Assembly (NCBI RefSeq): GCF_001557325.1
Contig: NZ_LSJS01000064.1
Coordinates: 1 to 6,536, forward strand
Reading direction: 5' to 3'
DNA: 6,536 nucleotides
Source of the DNA: Erythrobacter donghaensis
GTDB taxonomy: Bacteria; Pseudomonadota; Alphaproteobacteria; Sphingomonadales; Sphingomonadaceae
Every line of letters starts with the position of its first letter. Position 1 is the stretch's first letter. This document shows, piece by piece, positions 1-5,839 of this stretch. The notes beneath the pieces are model-generated. The model did not search any database, was not told the origin of the DNA, and was given only the letters and a program-made list of their open reading frames with translations. A program made the position numbers and the translations under genes.

Positions 1-245
1 CCCCCGATTGCCCGGGCGAACCGGCCGATCCCTTCAACCCCGAAATCGTGGTCTGCGCCGCCGCCACCCCCGCCCCGCGGCTCGGCCCGGTAGTGGGGCC
101 GGTTGACGACGGCTTCGGCAGCGCCATTCCGCGCGCAGCGGTAAGGCTTTCCGACACGGCGAGCGCCGAGGCGAACCTCATCAATCAGGGCGTGGGCGGC
201 TTCGATGCCGATGGCGCCGAGGTGCGCCTGAAGATCGACTTCTAG
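1..245 (+). CDS. C-terminal part of a small hypothetical protein with an 'EIVVCA' motif
   Basis: This reading frame is open from the left edge and ends at TAG 243-245, so the true start lies outside the window. A GTG at 48 is in frame, but the frame upstream of it reads sensibly (PDCPGEPADPFNPEIVV), so I treat it as an internal Val. The visible part has a Pro/Asp-rich stretch, then 'EIVVCA', a Pro-rich linker, and a C-terminal segment ending in the strand-like 'AEVRLKIDF'. From memory, small secreted or periplasmic-type proteins of sphingomonads often carry an 'IVVC/IVVTG' strand before a Pro-rich linker and end in a hydrophobic strand finishing with Phe. That family link is an impression, not a domain assignment, and I assign no function. 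It is convergent with ndh, and the two stop codons overlap. Confidence 0.6.
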   Translation, partial: PDCPGEPADPFNPEIVVCAAATPAPRLGPVVGPVDDGFGSAIPRAAVRLSDTASAEANLINQGVGGFDADGAEVRLKIDF

Positions 246-1552
246 TGCAGCTTGAGCTTGGGCCGCACGATGCGGTTCACGCGGCCCACCAGCATCAGGA
301 AGGTCGCCTTGACCCAGCCGTGGATGCCGATCAGGTGCAGCCGGTAGAGCGAGGTGTAGATGAACCGCGCCAGCCGGCCCTCGATCGCCATGCTCCCGCC
401 GATGAGGTTGCCCATCAGGCTCCCCACGGTCGAGAAGCGGCTCAGGGAGACGAGCGACCCCTTGTCGCGGTAGACGAAGTGCTTGAGCGGCCGTCCCTCC
501 TGCATCCGCACGATGTTGGCGAACACCGTCTCGGCCATCTGGTGCGCGGCCTGCGCGCGCGGGGGGACGGGGCGGTCTTCACCGGGCGGGGTGTAACTCG
601 CGCAGTCGCCGAGCGCGTAGATGCAGGGGTCTTCCAGCGTCTGGAGCGTGTCGGTGACGATGATCTGGTTGCGCCCGTTGGTCTCGAGCCCGAGCCCGGA
701 CAGGAAATCCGCGCCCTTGACCCCCGCGGCCCAGACGATGAGGTCGGCCTCGATCACCTCGCCGGTCCTGGTGACGAGCTGGCGCGGGCGGGCCTCGACC
801 ACCTGCACCCCGGGGCGCACCGCCACGCCGAGCACTTCCAGCTCGTGCTTGGCCGCCGCCGCCAGCTTGTCGGGCAGGGCAGGGAGGATGCGCGGGCCGG
901 CCTCGAGCAGGGTGACCTGCATCCGGCTCTCGTCGAAGACTTCCAGGCCGTAGTGCCTGAGCGCCCCTGCCGCGTTGTAGAGTTCCGCTGCCAGCTCCAC
1001 GCCGGTCGCGCCCCCGCCGACAATCGCGACGCGCACCTGCTCGTCCGCGCCCGGATCGTTCATCATCGCCCGGCTGACGCGCAGGCAGTGGTTCAGCAGC
1101 CGCGTGCGGAAGCGGTCCGCCTGTTCGCGGCTGTCGAGGTAGAGGCAATGCTCCTTCACCCCCGGCACGCCGAAATCGTTGGAGACCGAACCCAACGCCA
1201 GCGCGAGGATGTCGTAGCGGATGGTGTGCCCCGCGATCAGCTCGCTGCCGTCCTCGTCCTTCACGGGCGCGAGGCGGATGGTCTTGCCCGCGCGGTCGAT
1301 CCCCTCGAGGCTGCCCTGGAAGAAGCGGTAGCCCCAACGGTAGCAGTGTCCGCGGTAGCCGACCTCGTCGAGATTTGCGTCGAGCGACCCGGCCGCGACC
1401 TCGTGCAGCAGCGGCTTCCAGATGTGGCTGAGGTTCTTGTCGACGAGGATGATGTCGTGCCGCTTGCGCCCGTATTTGGCACCGAGCCTGCGCACCAGTT
1501 CAAGCCCGCCCGCGCCCCCGCCGACGACGACAATCTGGGTCTTGCGGTTCAT
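242..1552 (-). CDS. ndh: Type II NADH:quinone oxidoreductase (NDH-2)
   Basis: This single-subunit flavoprotein oxidises NADH and reduces membrane quinone without pumping protons. It is peripheral on the cytoplasmic face of the inner membrane. The 436 residues carry an N-terminal FAD dinucleotide fold (IVVVGGGAGG, residues 7-16), a second NADH-binding fold (VAIVGGGATG, about 175-184), 'WAAGVKG' (274-280), the FAD-contacting 'ALGDCAS' (313-319), and the quinone-site motif AQAAHQ (333-338). The C-terminus (about 396-436) is hydrophobic and basic with Trp and Tyr residues, as expected for the membrane-anchoring amphipathic helices of NDH-2. Length and motif order match Ndh. The ATG at 1550-1552 is supported by AGGGAG (complement of 1559-1564), seven bases upstream. 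A 158-base gap separates it from the upstream gene, so it may have its own promoter, but I could not identify one. Sulfide:quinone reductase relatives are less likely, because the cysteine pair typical of those enzymes is not evident. Confidence 0.95.
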   Translation of the reverse strand: MNRKTQIVVVGGGAGGLELVRRLGAKYGRKRHDIILVDKNLSHIWKPLLHEVAAGSLDANLDEVGYRGHCYRWGYRFFQGSLEGIDRAGKTIRLAPVKDEDGSELIAGHTIRYDILALALGSVSNDFGVPGVKEHCLYLDSREQADRFRTRLLNHCLRVSRAMMNDPGADEQVRVAIVGGGATGVELAAELYNAAGALRHYGLEVFDESRMQVTLLEAGPRILPALPDKLAAAAKHELEVLGVAVRPGVQVVEARPRQLVTRTGEVIEADLIVWAAGVKGADFLSGLGLETNGRNQIIVTDTLQTLEDPCIYALGDCASYTPPGEDRPVPPRAQAAHQMAETVFANIVRMQEGRPLKHFVYRDKGSLVSLSRFSTVGSLMGNLIGGSMAIEGRLARFIYTSLYRLHLIGIHGWVKATFLMLVGRVNRIVRPKLKLH

Positions 1553-1710
1553 TCGGCACTCCCTGGCACAGCCGTGCGGCGCAATCCCGCGTCCCTGATA
1601 GCGGCTGCGGGCGGCAAATGCGCGTCAAATCAACATGGCTGCGTGCAACCCGTGTTGCGGTGCAGCATCGCAGCATCAGCGCCTGAAGTCCGCCGTGGTT
1701 CCCGCAGGCG

Positions 1711-2472
1711 TCAGATGGCGGACGCTTGTTCGTCCCCTTCGTCATCGCTGACCAGCCGGACGATGTTGAAGCCGATGTTGAACAGGTCTGCCTGATCGAT
1801 CTGGAGGTAGGGGATCGGATCGGACATCTCGCTGTTGCGCTCCATCCCGCGCTTGCCGACCCGCACCGTGAAGCGGTCGACGTCCGAGAGCACGATGTTC
1901 GACACCTGGCCGTTGGCGCCCGGGCTCAAGGTTTCGACGATGCCTTCATAGGCGGCGAACACCCCGTCATGGCCAGGCTTGCCCATCACATAGGCGAGCA
2001 CCAGCACCTCGCTGTCCGAGGCGAGGCGGGCGATGTCGCGCAGCCAGATGGCGCTGCCGGGCCGGAAGAAGGCCTGGGCTTCGTCGCTCTGCCCGATGCG
2101 CATCGACAGGGCCGCCGTGCCGAGACCGAGCGTCACCAGCCCCGCGAGCGTGAGGAAGATCGCCGCATCGCTCTGCGCGAAACTCATGTCGCGCGCGATC
2201 AGGGCCTTGTAGATGTTGGGGTCGAAGGCGAGCGGCCAGCATTGGCCCGTCCACCCGCAGATCCTCTCCTGCGCGAAGAACAGCCCGCTTCCCGCCAGAT
2301 GCGCGAAGATCGCCCCGCCGATCACCAGCACGAAGGACGTGGTGCTCTGCGGCGCGATGTCGGGCACCGCCGAAAGCCGCTCGATCCGTCCGGCATAGAC
2401 GAAGCCGGCAAGGCAGCAGAACCCGGGGAACAGGAACAGGCAGGCGCTGACGAGAGCGAAGCTCCAGGTCAC
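1711..2472 (-). CDS. Three-TM membrane protein of unknown function with a C-terminal soluble domain
   Basis: I do not recognise this gene. From the GTG at 2470-2472 it encodes 253 residues. Hydrophobic segments lie at about 4-27, 45-67 and 103-124. A cytoplasmic-type domain (about 145-241) follows, with strand-rich stretches 'SEVLVLAYVMGKPG', 'VFAAYEGIVETLS', 'SNIVLSDVDRFTV' and 'FNIGFNIVRLV', then an acidic tail. The alternating 'YEGIVE / IVLSDVDRF' pattern suggests a small beta barrel, but this is inference. An in-frame ATG at 2581-2583 would add 37 residues. That extension is Pro/Arg-rich and would overlap the well-supported 51-aa ORF by about 100 bases, so I prefer the GTG, which lies 10 bases after that ORF's stop. 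Neither start has a strong Shine-Dalgarno sequence, and coupling to the upstream ORF is plausible. Three Cys fall in or near TM1 (11, 19, 20) and two in the 70-80 loop (72, 78). It could belong to an existing DUF family. Confidence 0.75.
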   Translation of the reverse strand: MTWSFALVSACLFLFPGFCCLAGFVYAGRIERLSAVPDIAPQSTTSFVLVIGGAIFAHLAGSGLFFAQERICGWTGQCWPLAFDPNIYKALIARDMSFAQSDAAIFLTLAGLVTLGLGTAALSMRIGQSDEAQAFFRPGSAIWLRDIARLASDSEVLVLAYVMGKPGHDGVFAAYEGIVETLSPGANGQVSNIVLSDVDRFTVRVGKRGMERNSEMSDPIPYLQIDQADLFNIGFNIVRLVSDDEGDEQASAI

Positions 2473-2482
2473 GCGCGGCGGA

Positions 2483-2638
2483 TCAGGCAGGCTTGCGGGT
2501 TCTGGTCTGTCGTTCGTCGCGTTCGCCGGCAAGGTCCAGCGGCACAGCCGCCCCGGCGCGCCGGGCGGCTTCCCAACTGCCATATTTGCGGTGAACCTGC
2601 CGGCCCAGCCTGATCGATTCTTCCGAGTTCAGATACAT
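2483..2638 (-). CDS. Small 51-aa protein of unknown function downstream of accC
   Basis: A short frame from ATG 2636-2638 to TGA 2483-2485 encodes a basic, hydrophilic 51-residue protein. It begins MYLNSEESIRLGRQVHRKYG and continues with an Arg/Ala-rich helix-like 'SWEAARRAG' and a charged tail (about 38-51). The main evidence that it is real is a near-ideal GGAGG ribosome binding site six bases before the ATG. A longer version could start at 2743, but that would run back into accC and would ignore this site. It sits 68 bases after accC and 10 bases before the preferred start of the membrane protein, so it may be the third gene of an accB-accC transcript, and its translation may couple to the next gene. 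No known domain is recognised. Helical Arg-rich content could suit nucleic acid or ribosome contact, but that is speculation. Confidence 0.6.
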   Translation of the reverse strand: MYLNSEESIRLGRQVHRKYGSWEAARRAGAAVPLDLAGERDERQTRTRKPA

Positions 2639-2644
2639 CGTCGG

Positions 2645-2649
2645 CCTCC
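2645..2649 (-). promoter_or_regulatory. Strong ribosome binding site for the 51-aa ORF
   Basis: The minus strand reads GGAGG here, with six bases (CCGACG) to the ATG at 2638. This is among the best Shine-Dalgarno/spacer combinations in the window. It is what fixes the start of the 51-aa ORF at 2638 and argues against the longer in-frame start at 2743. Confidence 0.7.
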
Positions 2650-2706
2650 GTGGCTCATATAGCGAACGCTGCGCCGAATTTCCACCCGTTTCGAAGAAGA
2701 GACCGC

Positions 2707-4056
2707 TCAGACCTCGCGTTCCTCCAGCCACTTTTCGAGCCACTTGATCGAATAGTCGCCGTTCAAGACGTCGGTCTGGCGCAGCAGTTCCTGGTGGAGC
2801 GGGATGTTGGTCTTGACGCCCTCGACCACCATTTCCTCGAGCGCGCGCCTGAGCCGCATGATGCAGCCCTCGCGGGTGCGGCCGTAGACGATCAGCTTGG
2901 CGATCATGGAGTCGTAATAGGGCGGGATGCGGTAGCCCGCATAGAGCCCGCTATCGACGCGCACATGCATGCCGCCCGCGGCGTGGAAATAGGTCACGAG
3001 GCCGGGCGAGGGGGCGAAGTTGAAGGGATCCTCGGCGTTGATCCGGCATTCGATCGCATGGCCCTTGAACTCGATGTCCTCCTGCGTGACCGACAAGGGC
3101 CGCCCTTCGGCGATGCGGATCTGTTCGCGAACGAGGTCGAGGCCGGTGATCGCTTCGGTCACCGGGTGTTCGACCTGCAGGCGGGTGTTCATCTCGATGA
3201 AGTAGAACTCGCCGTTTTCCCACAGGAACTCGATCGTCCCCGCGCCGCGATAGCCCATGTCGCGCATCGCCTGGGCGCAGACCTCGCCCATCCGCATGCG
3301 CTCCTCGGGCGAGATCACCGGCGAGGGGGCCTCCTCGAGCACCTTCTGGTGGCGGCGCTGGAGCGAGCAGTCGCGCTCGCCCAGATGGATCGCGTTGCCC
3401 TTGCCGTCGCCGAACACCTGGAATTCGATGTGGCGCGGATTGCCGAGATATTTCTCGATATAGACGGTCGCATCGCCGAAGGCGGCCTTGGCTTCGGAGC
3501 CGGCCTGCTGGATCAGCGTTTCGAGCTGGTCGGGGCCGTTGCACACCTTCATCCCGCGCCCGCCGCCGCCGGACGCGGCCTTGATGATGACGGGATAGCC
3601 CGCCGCCTCGGCAATCGCCTTGGCTTCGGTGATGTCGGAGACCGCACCGTCCGAGCCGGGCACCAGCGGCAGGCCGAGCGCGCCCGCGGTGCGCTTGGCC
3701 TCGATCTTGTCACCCATGGTGCGGATGTGTTCGGGCTTGGGGCCGATCCAGATGATGTCATGCGCCTCGACGATGTCGGCGAACTTGGCATTCTCCGAGA
3801 GGAAGCCGTAACCCGGGTGGATCGCGTCGCACTGCGCGATCTCGGCGGCCGAGATGATGTTGGCAATGTTGAGATAGCTCTCGCTCGCAGGCGGCGGGCC
3901 GATGCACACCGCATGGTCGGCGAGGCGCACATGCATCGCGTCGGCATCGGCGGTGGAGTGCACCGCAACCGTCTCGATCCCCATCTCGTGCGCCGCGCGG
4001 TGGATGCGCAAAGCGATCTCGCCGCGATTGGCGATCAGGATGCGTTTGATGCCCAT
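2707..4056 (-). CDS. accC: Biotin carboxylase subunit of acetyl-CoA carboxylase
   Basis: AccC performs the ATP- and bicarbonate-dependent carboxylation of biotin on AccB, the first half-reaction of malonyl-CoA synthesis in the cytoplasm. The protein is 449 residues, the same length as the E. coli enzyme. It shows an N-terminal Rossmann-like domain ([15 protein letters not shown]), an ATP-grasp domain with the glycine-rich loop 'GGGGRGMK' (163-170), '[14 protein letters not shown]' and '[16 protein letters not shown]', and a C-terminal domain. Residues aligned with the known active site are all present at E. coli numbering: K116, K159, H209, E276, E288, R292 and R338. The ATG at 4054-4056 lies only five bases after the accB stop codon and has a weak Shine-Dalgarno sequence, so translational coupling to accB is likely. 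Carboxyltransferase genes accA and accD are not in the window. The distantly related propionyl-CoA or pyruvate carboxylases are unlikely because the protein is single-domain and next to accB. Confidence 0.98.
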   Translation of the reverse strand: MGIKRILIANRGEIALRIHRAAHEMGIETVAVHSTADADAMHVRLADHAVCIGPPPASESYLNIANIISAAEIAQCDAIHPGYGFLSENAKFADIVEAHDIIWIGPKPEHIRTMGDKIEAKRTAGALGLPLVPGSDGAVSDITEAKAIAEAAGYPVIIKAASGGGGRGMKVCNGPDQLETLIQQAGSEAKAAFGDATVYIEKYLGNPRHIEFQVFGDGKGNAIHLGERDCSLQRRHQKVLEEAPSPVISPEERMRMGEVCAQAMRDMGYRGAGTIEFLWENGEFYFIEMNTRLQVEHPVTEAITGLDLVREQIRIAEGRPLSVTQEDIEFKGHAIECRINAEDPFNFAPSPGLVTYFHAAGGMHVRVDSGLYAGYRIPPYYDSMIAKLIVYGRTREGCIMRLRRALEEMVVEGVKTNIPLHQELLRQTDVLNGDYSIKWLEKWLEEREV

Positions 4057-4061
4057 GAGCT

Positions 4062-4577
4062 TTACGCGATCACCACGAGCGGCTGGTCGAATTCGACCGG
4101 CTGGGCGTTCTCGACCAGGATCGCGGAGATCGTGCCGGATTTGGGTGCGGTGATCGGGTTCATGACCTTCATCGCCTCGACGATGAGCAGCGTGTCGCCT
4201 TCCTTGACCTCCTTGCCGACCGCGATGAAGGGCGCGGCGCCCGGCTCGGCGGAGAGGTAGCAGGTGCCGACCATCGGCGACTTGACCGCATTCTTGAGAT
4301 CGGGGCCGGCGGGCGCGGGGCTTTCCGCCGGAGCGGGCGCCGCGGCGGCGGCGGCCGGAGTGGCAGGCGCGGGCGCGGCGGGGGCGGCGGCATAGGCCGG
4401 GGCGGCAGCCACCGCGCCGCGCGAAACGCGGATCTTGCGGTCGTCATCCTCGACCTCGATCTCGGTCAGGCCGGTCTCGTTGAGCAGCTCGGCCAGTTCG
4501 CGCACCAGCGCGGTGTCGATGTTCATCCCCGACTTGCGACCGTTCGCCTTGCCGGATTGGCCAGCGTCGTTTGCCAT
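4062..4577 (-). CDS. accB: Biotin carboxyl carrier protein (BCCP) of acetyl-CoA carboxylase
   Basis: AccB carries covalent biotin between biotin carboxylase and carboxyltransferase. The 171 residues divide into an N-terminal helical region (about 18-52, '[36 protein letters not shown]'-type, shown here only in outline by its Leu/Glu pattern), an Ala/Pro linker (about 55-90), and a C-terminal biotinyl domain (about 95-171). The biotin attachment motif is 'VEAMKVMN', with the acceptor Lys at 137. The insertion '[12 protein letters not shown]' (about 106-117) corresponds to the 'thumb' that separates true AccB from other biotinyl or lipoyl domains. The ATG at 4575-4577 has AAGGGG seven bases upstream. 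Met18 is a possible alternative start, since E. coli AccB begins close to the equivalent point, and would remove a Gly/Lys-rich leader. It is followed after five bases by accC, the standard operon. Confidence 0.97.
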   Translation of the reverse strand: MANDAGQSGKANGRKSGMNIDTALVRELAELLNETGLTEIEVEDDDRKIRVSRGAVAAAPAYAAAPAAPAPATPAAAAAAPAPAESPAPAGPDLKNAVKSPMVGTCYLSAEPGAAPFIAVGKEVKEGDTLLIVEAMKVMNPITAPKSGTISAILVENAQPVEFDQPLVVIA

Positions 4578-4688
4578 CTATGCCCCTTCTCGCGTGGAGT
4601 GCGCCCGTAAAGCGCGAGCGTCTATTGCCCCCAATTGCGGCAGGCAAGTGGCAGGAACGCAAAATGTGAAAGCTGCATGACGATTTCG

Positions 4689-4712
4689 GGGCGAGGATGT
4701 CAGACCTCGCCC
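4689..4712 (-). terminator. GC-rich hairpin across the aroQ stop codon, possible terminator or attenuator
   Basis: The arms GGGCGAGG (4689-4696) and CCTCGCCC (4705-4712) are perfect 8-bp complements around an 8-base loop. The loop side contains the aroQ TGA (4700-4702), and one arm is made from the last aroQ codons. In the direction of aroQ transcription the stem is followed by CGAAATCG, with no T-run, so it is not a classical intrinsic terminator. It may slow or partly stop transcription between aroQ and accB, or protect a processed 3' end. Confidence 0.4.
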
Positions 4713-5140
4713 GCCGCTACGGCTTCGAGCGCGATGAGGTAGGAGCGTGCGCCGTGGCCCTCGACCGTCCTGGCGGCTGCCATGCCGACGTAGGAGAGGT
4801 GGCGGAAGGGCTCGCGGGTCTTGGGATCGGACAGATGGACCTCGATCACCGGCGTGCGGATCGCCTTGATCGCATCGAGCAGCGCGATGGAGGTGTGGGT
4901 ATAGGCGGCAGCGTTCAGCAACACCGCCCGCGCACCCTCCGCTTGCGCCTCGTGGAGCCAGTCGACCAGCGTGCCTTCGTAGTTGGTCTGGCGCATGTCG
5001 ATTGCGAGCCCGAGTTCGCGGGCGCGGTCTTCGAGCATCCCGGCGATGTCGTCCAAGGTGGTGGTGCCGTAAATCTCCGGCTCGCGCGTGCCGAGGAGAT
5101 TGAGGTTGGGGCCGTTGAGGACGTAGACGAGGTTGGTCAT
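4700..5140 (-). CDS. aroQ: Type II 3-dehydroquinate dehydratase
   Basis: AroQ catalyses dehydration of 3-dehydroquinate to 3-dehydroshikimate, the third shikimate-pathway step, as a cytoplasmic dodecamer in this family. From the ATG at 5138-5140 it has 146 residues, the usual length. Active-site residues can be read directly: R19 and Y24 in 'GTREPEIYG' (the flexible lid and catalytic tyrosine), N76 and H82 in 'NAAAYTHTS', H102 in 'EVHLSD', and R113 in 'FRHLSY'. In-frame ATG 5149 and TTG 5155 could extend it by three or five residues. I chose 5140 because 'MTNLVYVLNGPNLN' matches where the family normally starts. Shine-Dalgarno signals are weak for all three. It lies 122 bases upstream of accB on the same strand, the conserved aroQ-accB-accC order found in many bacteria. 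The toxin gene yoeB ends only 54 bases upstream, so read-through from the toxin-antitoxin promoter is possible. Confidence 0.96.
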   Translation of the reverse strand: MTNLVYVLNGPNLNLLGTREPEIYGTTTLDDIAGMLEDRARELGLAIDMRQTNYEGTLVDWLHEAQAEGARAVLLNAAAYTHTSIALLDAIKAIRTPVIEVHLSDPKTREPFRHLSYVGMAAARTVEGHGARSYLIALEAVAAGEV

Positions 5141-5194
5141 TCGCTTCATTACCAATGCGCGGCTTAGGTCGAAACACAGTTCGCCACGTGGGCT

Positions 5195-5464
5195 TCATAA
5201 GTAGTGCGACCGGCACTGAAGGATTTCGAGGGTCTGGTCGCGGCCTTTGCCACACACGCGGTATACCAATCGGTCTTCGCTGTTGATGCGGCGCGACCAC
5301 CATCCTTGAAGATCGCCGCGCAATGGTTCGGGCTTTCCGGTTCCTGTAAAAGGCGTTCGGCGGCATTGTTCAATCAGCGTGTTGAGCCTTTCGAACGGTT
5401 TGCGTTCACCATCTGCCCACCATCTATATTCATCCCATGCATTGCTTGTGAAGGTGACCTTCAC
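5195..5464 (-). CDS. yoeB: YoeB-family mRNA interferase toxin
   Basis: This RelE-superfamily toxin cleaves mRNA in the ribosomal A site and is neutralised by its YefM partner. The 89 residues follow the YoeB pattern closely: 'SNAWDEYRWW', 'RRTPFTGTGKPEPLRG', 'GWWSRRINSEDRLVYRV' and the terminal 'CRSHYL'. Residues equivalent to the E. coli catalytic set are E46, R65 and H87, with the adjacent Y88 also kept, so the toxin looks intact. The start is GTG 5462-5464, which overlaps the antitoxin stop as GTGA (four bases). A GGGAG lies 11 bases upstream, so translation is probably coupled to yefM. Local base composition is low for the window (59/120 G+C over 5341-5460), which suggests acquisition by transfer. 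The next gene on the strand is aroQ. Confusion with RelE or ParE is unlikely given the paired 'GKPEPL' and 'SRRI...HRLVY'-type blocks. Confidence 0.95.
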   Translation of the reverse strand: MKVTFTSNAWDEYRWWADGERKPFERLNTLIEQCRRTPFTGTGKPEPLRGDLQGWWSRRINSEDRLVYRVCGKGRDQTLEILQCRSHYL

Positions 5465-5715
5465 GGCTTGATCAACTCCCGCACCAGACCTTTGCCGGCA
5501 TTGAGTTGCTCGATCCCCTCGCGCAGGCGCTTGGCATTCTGAGGCGTCGACAGGAGATATTCGGTTTCCCGGATGGAATTCCACTCCGACAGCGACACCA
5601 TCACCACGGCCTCGCCGTTGCGGCGGGTGATGATGGCTTCCGAATGATCGGCGACCACCTTGTCCATCACGGCCTTCAGGTTTTTGCGCGCATCGCTGTA
5701 GGTGAGGACTTCCAT
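5461..5715 (-). CDS. yefM: YefM/Phd-family antitoxin
   Basis: This antitoxin binds and inhibits YoeB and represses its own operon, with the complex acting as the tighter repressor. The protein has 84 residues. The N-terminal Phd/YefM fold (about 1-55) shows 'MEVLTYSDARKNLKAVMDKV', 'EAIITRRNGEAVVMVSLSEWNSI' and 'ETEYLLSTPQNAKRL', all typical of YefM. The C-terminal part (about 60-84), 'REGIEQLNAGKGLVRELIKP', is the toxin-wrapping segment and ends with the usual short basic tail. The ATG at 5713-5715 is preceded by AAGGAG (complement of 5723-5728) with a seven-base spacer. The stop overlaps the yoeB GTG by four bases. The operator sequences upstream fit autoregulation. Antitoxin first and toxin second, with overlap, is the normal order. 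Confidence 0.95.
   Translation of the reverse strand: MEVLTYSDARKNLKAVMDKVVADHSEAIITRRNGEAVVMVSLSEWNSIRETEYLLSTPQNAKRLREGIEQLNAGKGLVRELIKP
5689..5702 (-). repeat. 14-bp direct repeat, copy in the yefM 5' coding region
   Basis: CGCATCGCTGTAGG here encodes the YSDA part of the antitoxin N-terminus on the minus strand. An identical 14-mer lies at 5788-5801, exactly 99 bases away, on the far side of the toxin-antitoxin promoter. Confidence 0.6.
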
Positions 5716-5735
5716 CGGTGATCTCCTTGCGCCGC

Positions 5736-5764
5736 AATATGTACATGCAATGGTACAAACGCAA
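5736..5764 (-). promoter_or_regulatory. Candidate sigma-70-type promoter of yefM-yoeB
   Basis: On the minus strand, TTGCGT (complement of 5759-5764, 3/6 to TTGACA) and CATATT (complement of 5736-5741, 4/6 to TATAAT) are separated by exactly 17 bases. The -10 lies 20 bases before the yefM start codon. The two GTAC-core operators overlap the spacer and the -10, which is where an autorepressor would block polymerase. Confidence 0.55.
5739..5758. promoter_or_regulatory. Paired YefM-type operator half-sites (GTAC cores)
   Basis: ATGTACAT (5739-5746) is a perfect 8-bp palindrome containing TGTACA, the core known for the E. coli yefM-yoeB operator. TGGTACAA (5751-5758) is an imperfect second copy sharing the GTAC core. 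The two centres are 12 bp apart, about one helical turn. From memory, 12 bp is also the spacing of the long and short palindromes in the E. coli operator. Position over the predicted promoter supports autorepression by YefM and YefM-YoeB. Confidence 0.7.
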
Positions 5765-5787
5765 GGTGAACGTGCACATCCTTGTTT

Positions 5788-5801
5788 CGCATCGCTGTAG
5801 G
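5788..5801 (-). repeat. 14-bp direct repeat, upstream copy
   Basis: This is identical to 5689-5702. Read on the minus strand with the following bases it gives a frame like 'AYSDAKQ', resembling the antitoxin's 'TYSDARKN', as if a short piece of the antitoxin 5' end had been duplicated and then decayed. It also supplies the outer left arm of the hairpin at 5789-5834. Confidence 0.5.
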
Positions 5802-5834
5802 CAGAAAACCGGTTTCCACTTTTCTGCGCGATGC
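5789..5834. repeat. Two-tier hairpin, candidate dispersed palindromic repeat or terminator
   Basis: The outer arms GCATCGC (5789-5795) and GCGATGC (5828-5834) and the inner arms GCAGAAAA (5801-5808) and TTTTCTGC (5820-5827) are all perfect complements. There is a five-base one-sided bulge (TGTAG) and an 11-base loop containing ACCGGT. It begins six bases beyond the holin stop codon on the minus strand. The block from AAAACCGGTTTCC to the GCGATGC arm resembles a repeat I associate with many alphaproteobacterial intergenic regions, but I cannot verify its copy number. On either strand it could act as a holin 3' end signal that separates it from yefM. Confidence 0.55.
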
Positions 5835-5839
5835 TTCCG

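Noticed and set aside
1620..1650. TTGAT half-site upstream of ndh as a possible FNR box
   Set aside because: Only one half (TTGAT on the minus strand) is present. The expected ATCAA partner at the right spacing is missing.
1662..1677. Tandem GCAGCATC x2 in the ndh upstream gap
   Set aside because: It is two copies of a short 8-mer in GC-rich sequence, with no other structure around it, so it is likely chance.
1680..1710. CGCCTG/CAGGCG inverted repeat just after the three-TM gene as a terminator
   Set aside because: The stem is only 6 bp with a 19-base loop and no T-run, too weak to call.
245..1795. 516-codon open frame on the plus strand opposite ndh
   Set aside because: It lies wholly antisense to a clear ndh gene. 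The product is rich in His, Asp, Arg and Ala with no recognisable domain, as expected when the complement of a high-GC coding frame lacks stops.
2473..2583. 37-residue N-terminal extension of the three-TM protein from ATG 2583
   Set aside because: It is Pro/Arg-rich, overlaps the 51-aa ORF by about 100 bases, and has only a weak, distant AGG upstream. It is not excluded, only less likely than GTG 2472.
1726..2613. 295-codon plus-strand frame competing with the three-TM protein
   Set aside because: The minus-strand frame has coherent membrane segments and a folded-looking domain. The plus frame is low-complexity and charged with no ribosome binding site that I can support.
2650..4260. 536-codon open frame on the plus strand opposite accC and accB
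   Set aside because: It is antisense to unmistakable accC and accB sequence. The composition is Asp/Arg/His/Leu/Ala-rich and no motif is seen, so it is a high-GC shadow.
4578..4699. Promoter for accB in the aroQ-accB gap
   Set aside because: The best hexamer pairs I could find match consensus at only about half the positions, which is not above chance in this region.
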